Origin: Bacteroidales bacterium UBA5762
GTDB lineage: Bacteria > Bacteroidota > Bacteroidia > Bacteroidales > TTA-H9
NCBI GenBank assembly: GCA_002418865.1
Contig: DIEY01000002.1
Coordinates: 99,700-133,298 of the forward strand
Direction of reading: 5' to 3'
DNA: 33,599 nt
A program made the position numbers and the translations under genes. Below the pieces are notes generated by a model. It made no database searches. It saw nothing but the letters and a program-made list of their open reading frames with translations, and was not told where the DNA came from. Of this stretch, positions 14,605-23,473 are shown one piece after another. Numbering within the stretch: position 1 is the stretch's first letter; every line of letters starts with the position of its first letter.

Positions 14605-15618
14605 ATGACTTTTGAACAAATTTACACCGATTTAAAGAACAATATCTATAAACCTCTCTATCTTTTTTATGGAGACGAACCTTATTACATCGACCTTCTT
14701 ACGAATTATATTACCGACCATGTTTTAAAAGAAGAAGAGAAAGATTTTAATCTTTCGGTATTTTACGGCTTGAGTACAAATGGGTCGACTATTGTTGATA
14801 CTGCCCGTCGATATCCAACTATGGCACCATATAATCTGGTAATTGTTCGCGAAGCCCAGCAAATGCGGGCGGAACTAGATCAATTGAGCAAATATGCCCT
14901 TCATCCAAGTCCAACCACAATTTTGACCGTTGCTTTGAAACTACAATCCGGAAATAAACATGAGCTATTGAAAGATTTCAAAAAAGCCGTGGAAAAATTT
15001 GGAGTTTCGTTTGAATCGAAAAAAGTATATGATGATAAGATCCCAGAATGGATAAAAAAGTATTTGAGTGCCAAAGGGTATACCATAACTGAACACGCTT
15101 GCCAGATGATGGCTGATGACCTTGGAAACGACCTTAACCTAATTGTTAACGAATGTTCTAAAATTATCATCAACTTGCCCAAAGGTTCTCAAATTACCCC
15201 AGAAATTGTAGAGCAGTACGTTGGTATTAGCAAGGATTTCAATCCTTTTGAGCTATGCAGGGCAATTTCTAAACGAAATAAATTGAGGACGGCCGAGATA
15301 GCATTCTATTTTGCCAGCAATCCCAAAGAAAATCATCCCATAAAAATCAATGCTGTATTATTTAATTATTTTCAGAAGTTATGGATATATCACCAACTGA
15401 ATGACAAAAGGGGACAGACAGCAGCTATAGCTTTAGGCGTAAATCCTTTTTTTGTTAAAGAATATGCCGAAGCCGCCCGAAATTTCAACATCAATCAATG
15501 CAGCCAGGTTTTAAAGCTCATCAGTGAATACGATCTAAAACTCAAGGGTGTAGATATCGATCAAGCCGAGCCAATAGAATTGATGAAAGAAATGATCTAT
15601 AAAATACTGGCTATTTAG
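14605..15618 (+). CDS. holA: DNA polymerase III delta subunit (clamp loader)
   Basis: The wrench subunit of the clamp loader, which opens the beta sliding clamp. The 337 residues match the family. The N-terminal domain opens with YKPLYLFYGDEPYYIDLLTNYI, the degenerate AAA+ P-loop region of HolA, and carries the beta-contact area near YPTMAPYNLVIVREAQQM (residues about 67-84). The rest is the helical lid and C-terminal collar (FNPFELCRAISKRNKLRTAE near 213-232; IKINAVLFNYFQKLWIYHQL near 248-267). It follows amn by 23 bases. Its stop TAG (15616-15618) overlaps the TAA (15615-15617) of the convergent tamB-like gene, leaving no room for a terminator between them. Confidence 0.92.
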   Translation: MTFEQIYTDLKNNIYKPLYLFYGDEPYYIDLLTNYITDHVLKEEEKDFNLSVFYGLSTNGSTIVDTARRYPTMAPYNLVIVREAQQMRAELDQLSKYALHPSPTTILTVALKLQSGNKHELLKDFKKAVEKFGVSFESKKVYDDKIPEWIKKYLSAKGYTITEHACQMMADDLGNDLNLIVNECSKIIINLPKGSQITPEIVEQYVGISKDFNPFELCRAISKRNKLRTAEIAFYFASNPKENHPIKINAVLFNYFQKLWIYHQLNDKRGQTAAIALGVNPFFVKEYAEAARNFNINQCSQVLKLISEYDLKLKGVDIDQAEPIELMKEMIYKILAI

Positions 15619-18600
15619 TTTGAGGCAGAAGAATTACCACTGGCATCTTCTTTTTGCACTTCTTTGCGTTTTTTTCTGAACAATTCGGCCAAATTGTTAA
15701 AATCTTTACGATAGAATAAACCGACGCCTTGAGTATAAGGAGCCGAAACGGTAAGCAATTCCGAAGTATTGGATCGGTTGAATGCTCTAAGCCGAAGTTT
15801 GCCGTCGCGTGTAAGCATCACTTCTACATTAATATCCCCCACCACATTGCTTGTTTGGTTTGCACTTTGTGTTCCCATTACGCCTAAATTTCCATCTATA
15901 GTCACGCGTTGATCGAAAAGTTGAGTGCTAAGCATAAGTTCGAGCTCTTGTGGCGATATAGCATCACCTGGTCGGTAATTTATGCCAATATCAAAATCTT
16001 GACTAATTTGCGACAAAAGATTGGTAACTTGATTCGATAGCATTTGAAAAGAAGATATCCCTATGCTATTGCCAACTGATCTATTAGTAACAGCAAAACT
16101 AAAATTATTCAAAACCAATAAGGATACAAATTGCTGAGTCATCAGCATTTGATCAGTGGTATCGAGTTTTGTGTAAATGGCTCTTTCGATGTCGGGATCT
16201 ATTTTGGGAAATTGAACGCTAAAGGTAATTTGAGGATTCAATAATTTATTCTGAAGACGAATAATAGTTTTTACAGGAATTCGGGCCGAAGTGATGGTAG
16301 AATCAAGGTCTAAGCCCAAACCACTTAAGGTGGTTCGTGTAGTGAATGAGGCCTTTAAGTCAATTTCTGCATTCAATGGATCGCCTGAAAAACGAATGTT
16401 CGAACCTTTCTCAATTTCGAGCATTCGACTTAATATATTTTGCAAATTGAATAAGAAAGAACCCGATTGAATTTCATATTGCCCAGTAATATTAAGATCG
16501 CCTTGTGAATTTACCTCGACAGTCATCACACCTTCACCTGATCCTTCTATAGTGCCAGCATCCTGCGGAAGACTTACTCTGATTTTGGCTTGAGGTGTGA
16601 GTGAGAAAACAGAAGAAATATTAAAACCAGTAACATTAAGATTTGTACGTTCAACTTTCTTGATTTGTAAAGTGTCTTCAGGTTCTTTAAAATAGACAAA
16701 ATCAGAAGTGCGTACATCCACTGTTGAGGATAAGGGAACATAAATATTGCTGCCTCTTTCCGTTGTCGCATTAGCTTCGATAGTGATATTATTTACAGGA
16801 CCAAATGCACGAATTTGACCCGAAATAAATGCAATCCCATTGACATATTTAATCTGCTGAGGTTCTGCGTTGAACAATATAAAATTTTGAAGATTCAATC
16901 GAAGATTGAGATGCATATCCTTAAAATTCTTATGCGTAATATTTCCATCGCAAATTGCAATATTTCCCAAAGAATCATTGATTTTCATCTGATCGAAAAT
17001 GATTTTTGAAGGTTCAATCTTAATCTCATCCGAAAACGAATAGGAAGTACTGAAAAATTGGGGCCGAATTCTTGTTCGAATAAACTTTAATTTACCCTGA
17101 ATCTGAGGATTTTTAGTAGAGCCTTTGAGCTGAATTTCCGAACTCAAAAAGCCATCAAGCTCAGCTATAGCCATTTTTAAAAATGGTTGAAGAGGCTTCA
17201 GATTAAAGTTTTCTGTTTTCAGGACAATATCGAAGTTCTGATTAGTATCGGATGGATAATAATATCCAGATAAATCAATAGGATGATTCTGAATCTGTTC
17301 GCTAGTTACAGTAGATTTAGCTTTTATAGATAAAGCTTTCGCTTGGGAATTCCACTGTGAAGAAATTTCCATAAAACCCATGTCTTGCCGATTAACGGCC
17401 AGATTTTCTATTCCAACTTCAGCTTGAATCAAAGGTTTGTTGTTTTCATTTTGCAGATGAACAAACCCACTTAGTAATCCACCTATTTGAATTCCGTATG
17501 AATTCAAAAAAATATCCGCATGTGATAGATTAAAATTCTTAAAATTAGCAGTAAGTCTTTGTGTAGGATCAGGGCTGTAAGCCCCTTCAATCAATAAACT
17601 TTCATCCTTTCCCGCAATCTTTAAACGACGAATTGCTACTGCCTGATTCCCAATCATAATTTCGTTGTCGGGCTCAATAGAATAGGTTTGCTTATCGTAA
17701 GTAAATGAAGATTCAACAAATTGTATAATAATATCAGGATATTGCGAAAATGAAAGGTAACCATTCAAATTTCCGTAACTGGTTGAATCATCAGGCAATC
17801 CCCAATTTATCTTGTAGTGAATGCTATCGTAGGCAACATTGGATGTGAGACTGAATTTTTCGATACCTATGCTAAAGCCACTATCCTGCTGCATTTCGAA
17901 AAAATTCACCTTTCTAATATTAGTTTCTATGGTTATAGCCTCTCGAAACGATTGAGCATGCAAGGTAAAAGCATTCATCACTATTCCGTAAACACTCAAA
18001 GTATCAGTTTGTGCATCTAAGCCTAAGATACCATCTTTAGTATCGAACTCTCCTTTTATACGACTATCGTTAGACACTTTTAACCATGGCAGAAATAAGG
18101 AAGTTAGTTCATTGAGTCTTTTAATTTTTACATCATATACAAAGTTTTGACCCGATGTATCCGCGAGAAGTTGGCCATTTTGATGAAATGAGTTAAGATA
18201 ATTATTGAAGAACAAGGTAAAAGAGTAGCCCAACTGAGCAAATTGGATTTTCCCTTTCACATTGGCATCGAAGAAAGGGGAAAGCAGACTTAGTGTACGT
18301 TCACCAGACGGAGAAAGCAAGGTATTTAAGAAAATTCGATTAGCCAAATAATCCTTCCCTTTTTCAGTATATTTTACTTCGGTCAAATCGACCGCACCCT
18401 GCATGTTTTCGAGTTGAGAACCCAAAAAATTTGCTCTGAGCTTAAAATTCAATTCACATAAAGAATCGTTTCGCTCAATCAAACCAAGATTTTGTAAATG
18501 AGCATGAGAAACCTCGGCCGTAAAATTAAATTCTGGAATTTCTGAGTTTAAATCGATCAATCCATCAAAACCCAGATATAAATTAGGATCATCTATATTA

Positions 18601-20111
18601 GCATAACCTTGAAACTGCTTATTCGACAGTTCTCCACGAACAGTTAAATTTTTATAAGCATAGTGATTGAATTCGATTTTTTGTACCAACAAGTTTACAT
18701 TAACACGAGCACTATCCAAACTAAACCCACGCCCTTCGACATCTCCCGACATACTGAGCATTCCCAACAGGTCGGGAACACCCAATATTTGGCCAAGATT
18801 AAAATTATCAGTGGCTAAAGTGCCTCTATATTCATATTGCCCCTCAGGAAGAGCAGTCAATTTCAAATCGGTAATCATTACACCCAATCCTGTAGCAAAT
18901 CGAGCATTAGCAACAAAATCATTATAAAATCCTACAAATTCACCAGCTATATCTACAAATCCTAATTCATTCAACTGCTTAGGAATAGAAAATTTATCTT
19001 TTAATAAGACATTGCCCGGTAACTTAAAATTACTAACATCTTGGAGATCAGTATATAATTTCTTCGCCTGTAGTATTATAAAAGTTTCCTTTATGTTGGG
19101 CATTCCTGTCATCTGTAAATTGCCTTTGTAAACCGTCTTTTTTCCGGTTCTTACGGTTAAATTCTCACCTTTCATATCAGAAACTCTCCCATAAACTTTA
19201 CCACTGACCACGATTTCCTGATTCATTCCTTCCAAAGTAGGAGCAAAAGGCGAAAAATCCATAAAATTGAGTTTGGAATCGTAAAATTCGGTCTGCATAT
19301 ACATACGCTCCACGAAATAGTTATAATCTTCGAAATCATTGTATTTAAAGGCAAGTTTCATATCAACATCACTATTCGGTGTGCGAAATTGAAAATCATC
19401 TATCATCAAATGTTTAGATGAAACTGTAAATTTTCCCTCTAAATGATCGAATTTTAATCCCGAACGTTCTTCGGCTTGAAGTTCTTTAATTCTGAAATTC
19501 ATAGAATCACCGGTAAAAACATAAGAAAAGGCTTCCAGATTAATTCCATCGATTTTAATGAAGGCATAATCCATGCCTTTATCATGTTGCCCTGCCTTGT
19601 TCTGGTCTTGTAACACAAAATGGCTGTTCTCTAATTCAAGTCGCCTAACCATAATTTTCAAATCCCCTATACCAAATTTTTTTGGAGGACCTGTTTTGGG
19701 TTTTCCAGAAGAAAATTTACCAAATACTCTGGTAATATTCAATTCTTTATCGCCTTTATATTTCACTAGATTTACTTTGGCATCTTCGGCTTTTACCGAA
19801 TTAAACGATATAATTTTCTTCTGAAGCCTGATTACATTAATACTAGCCGAGAGTCTATTCGCCTGAATTAAAACATTTCCACAAGAGTCCTCCATATATA
19901 CTTTACGCAAAACAACCCCAGATATAGGATGGATATAAATACCTCCAATTTCAACCTTAACAGATAAAATATACGATAACTTATCGGCTACCTTTTTGCC
20001 AATTGCAGCCTGAATATTGGGATGCATTATAATGGCCATGGCTGCCGATAGTATAATTGCTATCCCAATAATGATATAAAACAATATTTTTATTACCTTT
20101 TTAATAAGCAA
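15615..20111 (-). CDS. tamB: TamB / DUF490-type translocation and assembly module protein
   Basis: A very large (1498 aa) envelope protein anchored in the inner membrane and spanning the periplasm. Related proteins help outer-membrane protein assembly or move lipids between membranes. The N-terminus has one membrane anchor (IKILFYIIIGIAIILSAAMA, residues about 8-27), followed by an AsmA-like stretch (VEIGGIYIHPISGVVLRKVYMED). The body is a long series of beta strands typical of the hydrophobic-groove fold. The C-terminal DUF490/TamB part (about 1040-1480) includes GEGVMTVEVNSQGDLNITGQ, FNLQNILSRMLEIEKGSNI and LLTVSAPYTQGVGLFYRKDF. The start is a TTG at 20111: an in-frame stop lies five codons upstream and the first ATG (residue 25) would remove most of the anchor. 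It follows the membrane-protein gene by 12 bases, in the same frame. Confidence 0.85.
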   Translation of the reverse strand: MLIKKVIKILFYIIIGIAIILSAAMAIIMHPNIQAAIGKKVADKLSYILSVKVEIGGIYIHPISGVVLRKVYMEDSCGNVLIQANRLSASINVIRLQKKIISFNSVKAEDAKVNLVKYKGDKELNITRVFGKFSSGKPKTGPPKKFGIGDLKIMVRRLELENSHFVLQDQNKAGQHDKGMDYAFIKIDGINLEAFSYVFTGDSMNFRIKELQAEERSGLKFDHLEGKFTVSSKHLMIDDFQFRTPNSDVDMKLAFKYNDFEDYNYFVERMYMQTEFYDSKLNFMDFSPFAPTLEGMNQEIVVSGKVYGRVSDMKGENLTVRTGKKTVYKGNLQMTGMPNIKETFIILQAKKLYTDLQDVSNFKLPGNVLLKDKFSIPKQLNELGFVDIAGEFVGFYNDFVANARFATGLGVMITDLKLTALPEGQYEYRGTLATDNFNLGQILGVPDLLGMLSMSGDVEGRGFSLDSARVNVNLLVQKIEFNHYAYKNLTVRGELSNKQFQGYANIDDPNLYLGFDGLIDLNSEIPEFNFTAEVSHAHLQNLGLIERNDSLCELNFKLRANFLGSQLENMQGAVDLTEVKYTEKGKDYLANRIFLNTLLSPSGERTLSLLSPFFDANVKGKIQFAQLGYSFTLFFNNYLNSFHQNGQLLADTSGQNFVYDVKIKRLNELTSLFLPWLKVSNDSRIKGEFDTKDGILGLDAQTDTLSVYGIVMNAFTLHAQSFREAITIETNIRKVNFFEMQQDSGFSIGIEKFSLTSNVAYDSIHYKINWGLPDDSTSYGNLNGYLSFSQYPDIIIQFVESSFTYDKQTYSIEPDNEIMIGNQAVAIRRLKIAGKDESLLIEGAYSPDPTQRLTANFKNFNLSHADIFLNSYGIQIGGLLSGFVHLQNENNKPLIQAEVGIENLAVNRQDMGFMEISSQWNSQAKALSIKAKSTVTSEQIQNHPIDLSGYYYPSDTNQNFDIVLKTENFNLKPLQPFLKMAIAELDGFLSSEIQLKGSTKNPQIQGKLKFIRTRIRPQFFSTSYSFSDEIKIEPSKIIFDQMKINDSLGNIAICDGNITHKNFKDMHLNLRLNLQNFILFNAEPQQIKYVNGIAFISGQIRAFGPVNNITIEANATTERGSNIYVPLSSTVDVRTSDFVYFKEPEDTLQIKKVERTNLNVTGFNISSVFSLTPQAKIRVSLPQDAGTIEGSGEGVMTVEVNSQGDLNITGQYEIQSGSFLFNLQNILSRMLEIEKGSNIRFSGDPLNAEIDLKASFTTRTTLSGLGLDLDSTITSARIPVKTIIRLQNKLLNPQITFSVQFPKIDPDIERAIYTKLDTTDQMLMTQQFVSLLVLNNFSFAVTNRSVGNSIGISSFQMLSNQVTNLLSQISQDFDIGINYRPGDAISPQELELMLSTQLFDQRVTIDGNLGVMGTQSANQTSNVVGDINVEVMLTRDGKLRLRAFNRSNTSELLTVSAPYTQGVGLFYRKDFNNLAELFRKKRKEVQKEDASGNSSASN

Positions 20112-20123
20112 TAATTTTGGGTT

Positions 20124-20726
20124 TTACGTAAATATGACCTTCCATATTCCATTCTCCTCTTGCCTTATGATATAATGATCACGCACATAACGATAAACGA
20201 AAAATGAAAGAATAAATATAAAAAAACGTGATATACATTGTAAAATTGTCATAAAAGGCATCATATTGATATTTAATCTCCAAACATAAAAAGTTCGGAA
20301 AAAAAGAAAACCATTGATGATTATTAGCAACAAAAGAGCTGTCCTATTCCATCTTAGGGCTGGACCAAGCAAAAATAAATTGAGAAGATTGAAAAAATTT
20401 GTTCCAACAAATCCAATAATGCTTATCCAAATTGGCATTTCTGTCATTCCATAGACCTTAACCAATGGAAATTGCTGCCCCAAACTAATAAAACAGCTCA
20501 ATATTATAAAAAGAGTCAGAAAACTTATTCCTACTTTAAGGCGATTATGCACTCGGAAAGGAGGCGTAAACGAAATCTCTCTGGCTATATATTTTATTCT
20601 TTGGTAGTCATTGGTTACATTTATTTCCATCTCCTCAATTAAATGATCAAACACTTGCTGTTTTGACCATCCTTGTTTCAACCACTTTCGGATTACTTTT
20701 CTTAATTTACGTTTTCGCTTTGCCAT
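20124..20726 (-). CDS. Four-helix membrane protein of unknown function
   Basis: A 200-residue protein I cannot assign to a family. The first 55 residues are cytoplasmic-looking and very basic (MAKRKRKLRKVIRKWLKQGW) with a predicted helix SKQQVFDHLIEEMEI. Four hydrophobic segments follow at about 62-84, 95-118, 126-147 and 153-178, and a short charged tail. By the positive-inside rule both ends would be in the cytoplasm. It lies 12 bases upstream of, and in frame with, the tamB-like gene, so the two are likely expressed together and may share an envelope role. The 208-base upstream spacer has an inverted repeat ACCCTT-N7-AAGGGT (20760-20778), within the possible promoter or leader. Confidence 0.7.
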   Translation of the reverse strand: MAKRKRKLRKVIRKWLKQGWSKQQVFDHLIEEMEINVTNDYQRIKYIAREISFTPPFRVHNRLKVGISFLTLFIILSCFISLGQQFPLVKVYGMTEMPIWISIIGFVGTNFFNLLNLFLLGPALRWNRTALLLLIIINGFLFFRTFYVWRLNINMMPFMTILQCISRFFIFILSFFVYRYVRDHYIIRQEENGIWKVIFT

Positions 20727-20934
20727 ATAGAAAAAATAATGAATGTTGTAACTTTATCAACCCTTGTACTTAAAGGGTGACAGGAAACTATTATTCTTTC
20801 TCAAAATTAAACCGAATTTACTTAACTATGAAAATAATAACTTGAATTTGTAAAAAAACAAAATTTTTCTATTAGTTTAAAGATGGGAATAAATTTTTAA
20901 TGTATCAAAGGCAATTTTTTACTAAAAAGAAACA

Positions 20935-21789
20935 TCATGAAGATAGAGGCAAACGAAGGCATTTTGATTTAAAATTGAGTGAGGCCTGAAGCATGAATAG
21001 CAAATCGTTTCCCAATAGGCCATCAATGGGAGGAAGTCCTAATTTGGCGTACAATGAATTAATATGTTCCAAATCGATGAATAACATTTCGTGGTTTGTC
21101 AATCCTATTGGCCCGATAGTAAGCCGAGGTATAGTAACGGAACCGAAGCTTTGAGCAGTACTTGCTATCCCCGCAGAAGGTTGATCGGAACGTTTAAGTT
21201 GTTGGGCTTCATAATGATAAAACTGTTTGAAGAGGTTCAGATCAAAAATAGTAGAAGAGGATCCCGTATCGATAAGCATATTCGCCTTTTGTTTTTGAAT
21301 CTTAAGAGTAGCCATAAGATGTTCAGCACCAGGAGCAACGCTGCGCACTTGAAAAGGTTTCTTCCAGTCTTTCCATTTGAGGGTCTTCTTTTTGTAGCTC
21401 AGGTTGGCTTTAAGTTTCATCAGCAGGTCGCTACCGAGTATGCCATGAATGGGTTCATCATAAAAGCGGGAATAAATTTGATTGAGTGCGGAAAGATCGA
21501 GCAAGGTTGCCTGGTATTTCGGGAATTTTCGTTTCCCTATTTCAAAATCCCGAACTTTAAGTAAAAAAGGTTCCAAATCGTCTCCCATTCCCATTGCCAT
21601 AAGGGGAGATTCATTAACTTGGAAGTTTGGCAAAAAATACGAGATTCTCGATTTATCGAAAACGGAATGAGAAGCTCCTGAATCGATAAGCAAACGGGCT
21701 GGTAGTGCATTAATATAAACCGTAACGGCAATATGATAACCCTGATCGAGAATTTTGAAAATTTGAAAAGGAAGTTCAAATGGTTTCAT
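20935..21789 (-). CDS. Tandem retropepsin-like aspartyl protease-family protein
   Basis: A 284-residue protein with two clan AA aspartic-protease-like units. The first (about 15-140) has LLIDSGASHSVFD with D36-S-G and later the GILGSDLLMKLKANLSY flap-partner motif. The second (about 155-284) has MLIDTGSSSTIFD with D174-T-G and GLLGNDLLFMLQASLNF. The two units clearly arose by duplication. One chain could therefore form an internal pseudo-dimer with both catalytic aspartates, as in pepsin, whereas retropepsins pair two chains. I see no signal peptide or membrane segment, so it is probably cytoplasmic. Substrate unknown. It is the last gene of the lytic transglycosylase-uvrA-nucleoside kinase operon, 7 bases after the kinase stop. 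Confidence 0.8.
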   Translation of the reverse strand: MKPFELPFQIFKILDQGYHIAVTVYINALPARLLIDSGASHSVFDKSRISYFLPNFQVNESPLMAMGMGDDLEPFLLKVRDFEIGKRKFPKYQATLLDLSALNQIYSRFYDEPIHGILGSDLLMKLKANLSYKKKTLKWKDWKKPFQVRSVAPGAEHLMATLKIQKQKANMLIDTGSSSTIFDLNLFKQFYHYEAQQLKRSDQPSAGIASTAQSFGSVTIPRLTIGPIGLTNHEMLFIDLEHINSLYAKLGLPPIDGLLGNDLLFMLQASLNFKSKCLRLPLSS

Positions 21790-21796
21790 AATATCA

Positions 21797-23461
21797 TTAA
21801 TAAATAAAGCTGCTACCGCCTAAAAATTCTCGTAGAATACTGGTAGGAGGAATTTCACGGGAAGAAATCGGTTGAAAATAGGAAAGGAATTTCATGAGCC
21901 TTTGCGCTTCGGCATGTTCGGGTTCCCCCTCGGGAACCGTTTTTAAAAGTGATTCGGCATAAGTTTTAAGAACGGCTAGTTCGTAAAGAAGGGCAGAGTT
22001 AAACATCACCTCGGCATTTTCCTGAAAGGAGAAAATATTTTTTTCTTCTCCATTTCTTACACTATCCCATCGTTTAAGGGTTTCCAAGGCAGAATAACCC
22101 CGAAAACGATAATCGCGTACCATACGACGAATCAGACGATTATCAGTAGATGACACGGGGTTTTGAGCATCAATGGAGATTTGAGTAAGAGCCGAAACAA
22201 ATATTCCAAATTTTCGGGCAGGATCGATAGTGGGAGTCAAAGCTGGATTCAAACCATGAATGCCTTCTATGATTAATACTTGATCGGGTCTCATCTGAAA
22301 TGTTCCATTATAATATGAACGCTTGCCAGAATTAAAATCAAAGCGAGGCAAGCGCACCTGACGTCCATTAAGCAAATCAGAAAGATTTTGATTAAAAAGT
22401 TCGATGTCTATGGCATTCAAACTTTCAAAATCATATTCTCCATTTTCATCGCGAGGCGTATGTTCTCTATCGACGAAATAATTGTCCAACGAAATTTGTA
22501 CGGGTTTTAAACCCAATACCATCAATTGAATAGAAAGTCGTTTGCTAAAGGTAGTTTTGCCTGATGATGAAGGACCCGAAATAAGAATAATCTTAACCCT
22601 GTCGTGCCATTTGTAGATTTTATCAGCTATGCGTGCTATACGTTTTTCATGCAAGGCTTCTGAAATCTTAATTAAATCGGTATCACGTTTTTCGGTTGTA
22701 GCTTTGTTTAAACTACCCACATAAGGTACGTCTAATATGTTGATCCATTTTTTATGTTCGCGAAATATCTTGAAAAGTTTAGGTTGATGGATGACTTCAG
22801 CCGAAATTTCAAAATTCTCGGGATCGGGTACCCTTATCAAAATTCCTTTGTAATAATGCCGAATATCAAAGCGAGTAAGATAAGCAGTAGAAGGAACCAA
22901 ATAACCATAGAAATAATTAATATAACCATTCAGACCATACACTGAAGTGTACATCTCGTGGCGGCTTCCAAAGAGTTCGGCCTTGTCCATCTGTCCATTA
23001 TTCTTGAAAAGTTCTGCAGCCTCAGTGGTAAGTATTTCTTTGCGTGTAAAAGGCAAATCTGCACTGACCAATTCTTCCATTTTTTCTTTTATCCGCTTGA
23101 TTAAATCTTCATTCAACTCAATATTCTCTCCTTCTAATTCGGCATACCATCCCTTGCTCACACTATGATCGATACGCAATAAGGCTCGAGGCAAAACCTC
23201 TTTAACTGCAGCATATAACAAGAAATAGACTGACCTTACATACATTCGGTAACCAATATTGTTCGAAAAATCAATAAATTTTACAGTTTTGGGTTTATAT
23301 AAATCGTAGCTGAGTTCTCTTAATCTATTATTGACCAAAGCCCCCAAAACCGGATATTTCAGCTGTACATTCAACTGCTGAGCTACTTCTGCCAATGTAA
23401 TTCCTTTGGGAAACTCTCTCCTTTGGTTGCAATTCAGGCAAATAACCTCTATAGTATTCAT
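21797..23461 (-). CDS. Nucleoside (uridine-type) kinase with TGS/ThrRS-like N-terminus
   Basis: A 554-residue Bacteroidota-type nucleoside kinase. The C-terminal half is a P-loop uridine-kinase/phosphoribulokinase domain: Walker A ISGPSSSGKTTFSK near residues 294-307, SLDNYFVDREHTPRDENGEY near 325-344, and the LIIEGIHGLNP motif near 393-403. The N-terminal half resembles the non-catalytic front of threonyl-tRNA synthetase: a TGS-like domain (1-65, EFPKGITLAEVAQQL) and a second additional-domain-like stretch (HSVSKGWYAELEG near 98-110 and ADLPFTRKEI near 132-141). The likely reaction is ATP-dependent phosphorylation of a nucleoside such as uridine; the role of the ThrRS-like half is unknown. 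It starts 12 bases after the uvrA stop and ends 7 bases before the protease-like gene. Confidence 0.88.
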   Translation of the reverse strand: MNTIEVICLNCNQRREFPKGITLAEVAQQLNVQLKYPVLGALVNNRLRELSYDLYKPKTVKFIDFSNNIGYRMYVRSVYFLLYAAVKEVLPRALLRIDHSVSKGWYAELEGENIELNEDLIKRIKEKMEELVSADLPFTRKEILTTEAAELFKNNGQMDKAELFGSRHEMYTSVYGLNGYINYFYGYLVPSTAYLTRFDIRHYYKGILIRVPDPENFEISAEVIHQPKLFKIFREHKKWINILDVPYVGSLNKATTEKRDTDLIKISEALHEKRIARIADKIYKWHDRVKIILISGPSSSGKTTFSKRLSIQLMVLGLKPVQISLDNYFVDREHTPRDENGEYDFESLNAIDIELFNQNLSDLLNGRQVRLPRFDFNSGKRSYYNGTFQMRPDQVLIIEGIHGLNPALTPTIDPARKFGIFVSALTQISIDAQNPVSSTDNRLIRRMVRDYRFRGYSALETLKRWDSVRNGEEKNIFSFQENAEVMFNSALLYELAVLKTYAESLLKTVPEGEPEHAEAQRLMKFLSYFQPISSREIPPTSILREFLGGSSFIY

Positions 23462-23473
23462 TATGGTAATTAA

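Noticed and set aside
20760..20778. Inverted repeat ACCCTT-N7-AAGGGT as a terminator
   Set aside because: It lies upstream of the membrane-protein gene rather than after a gene pointing at it, and has no T-run; noted only as a possible leader element.
21091..21564. 157-codon plus-strand frame opposite the protease-like gene
   Set aside because: Antisense to both conserved retropepsin-like units; product looks random.
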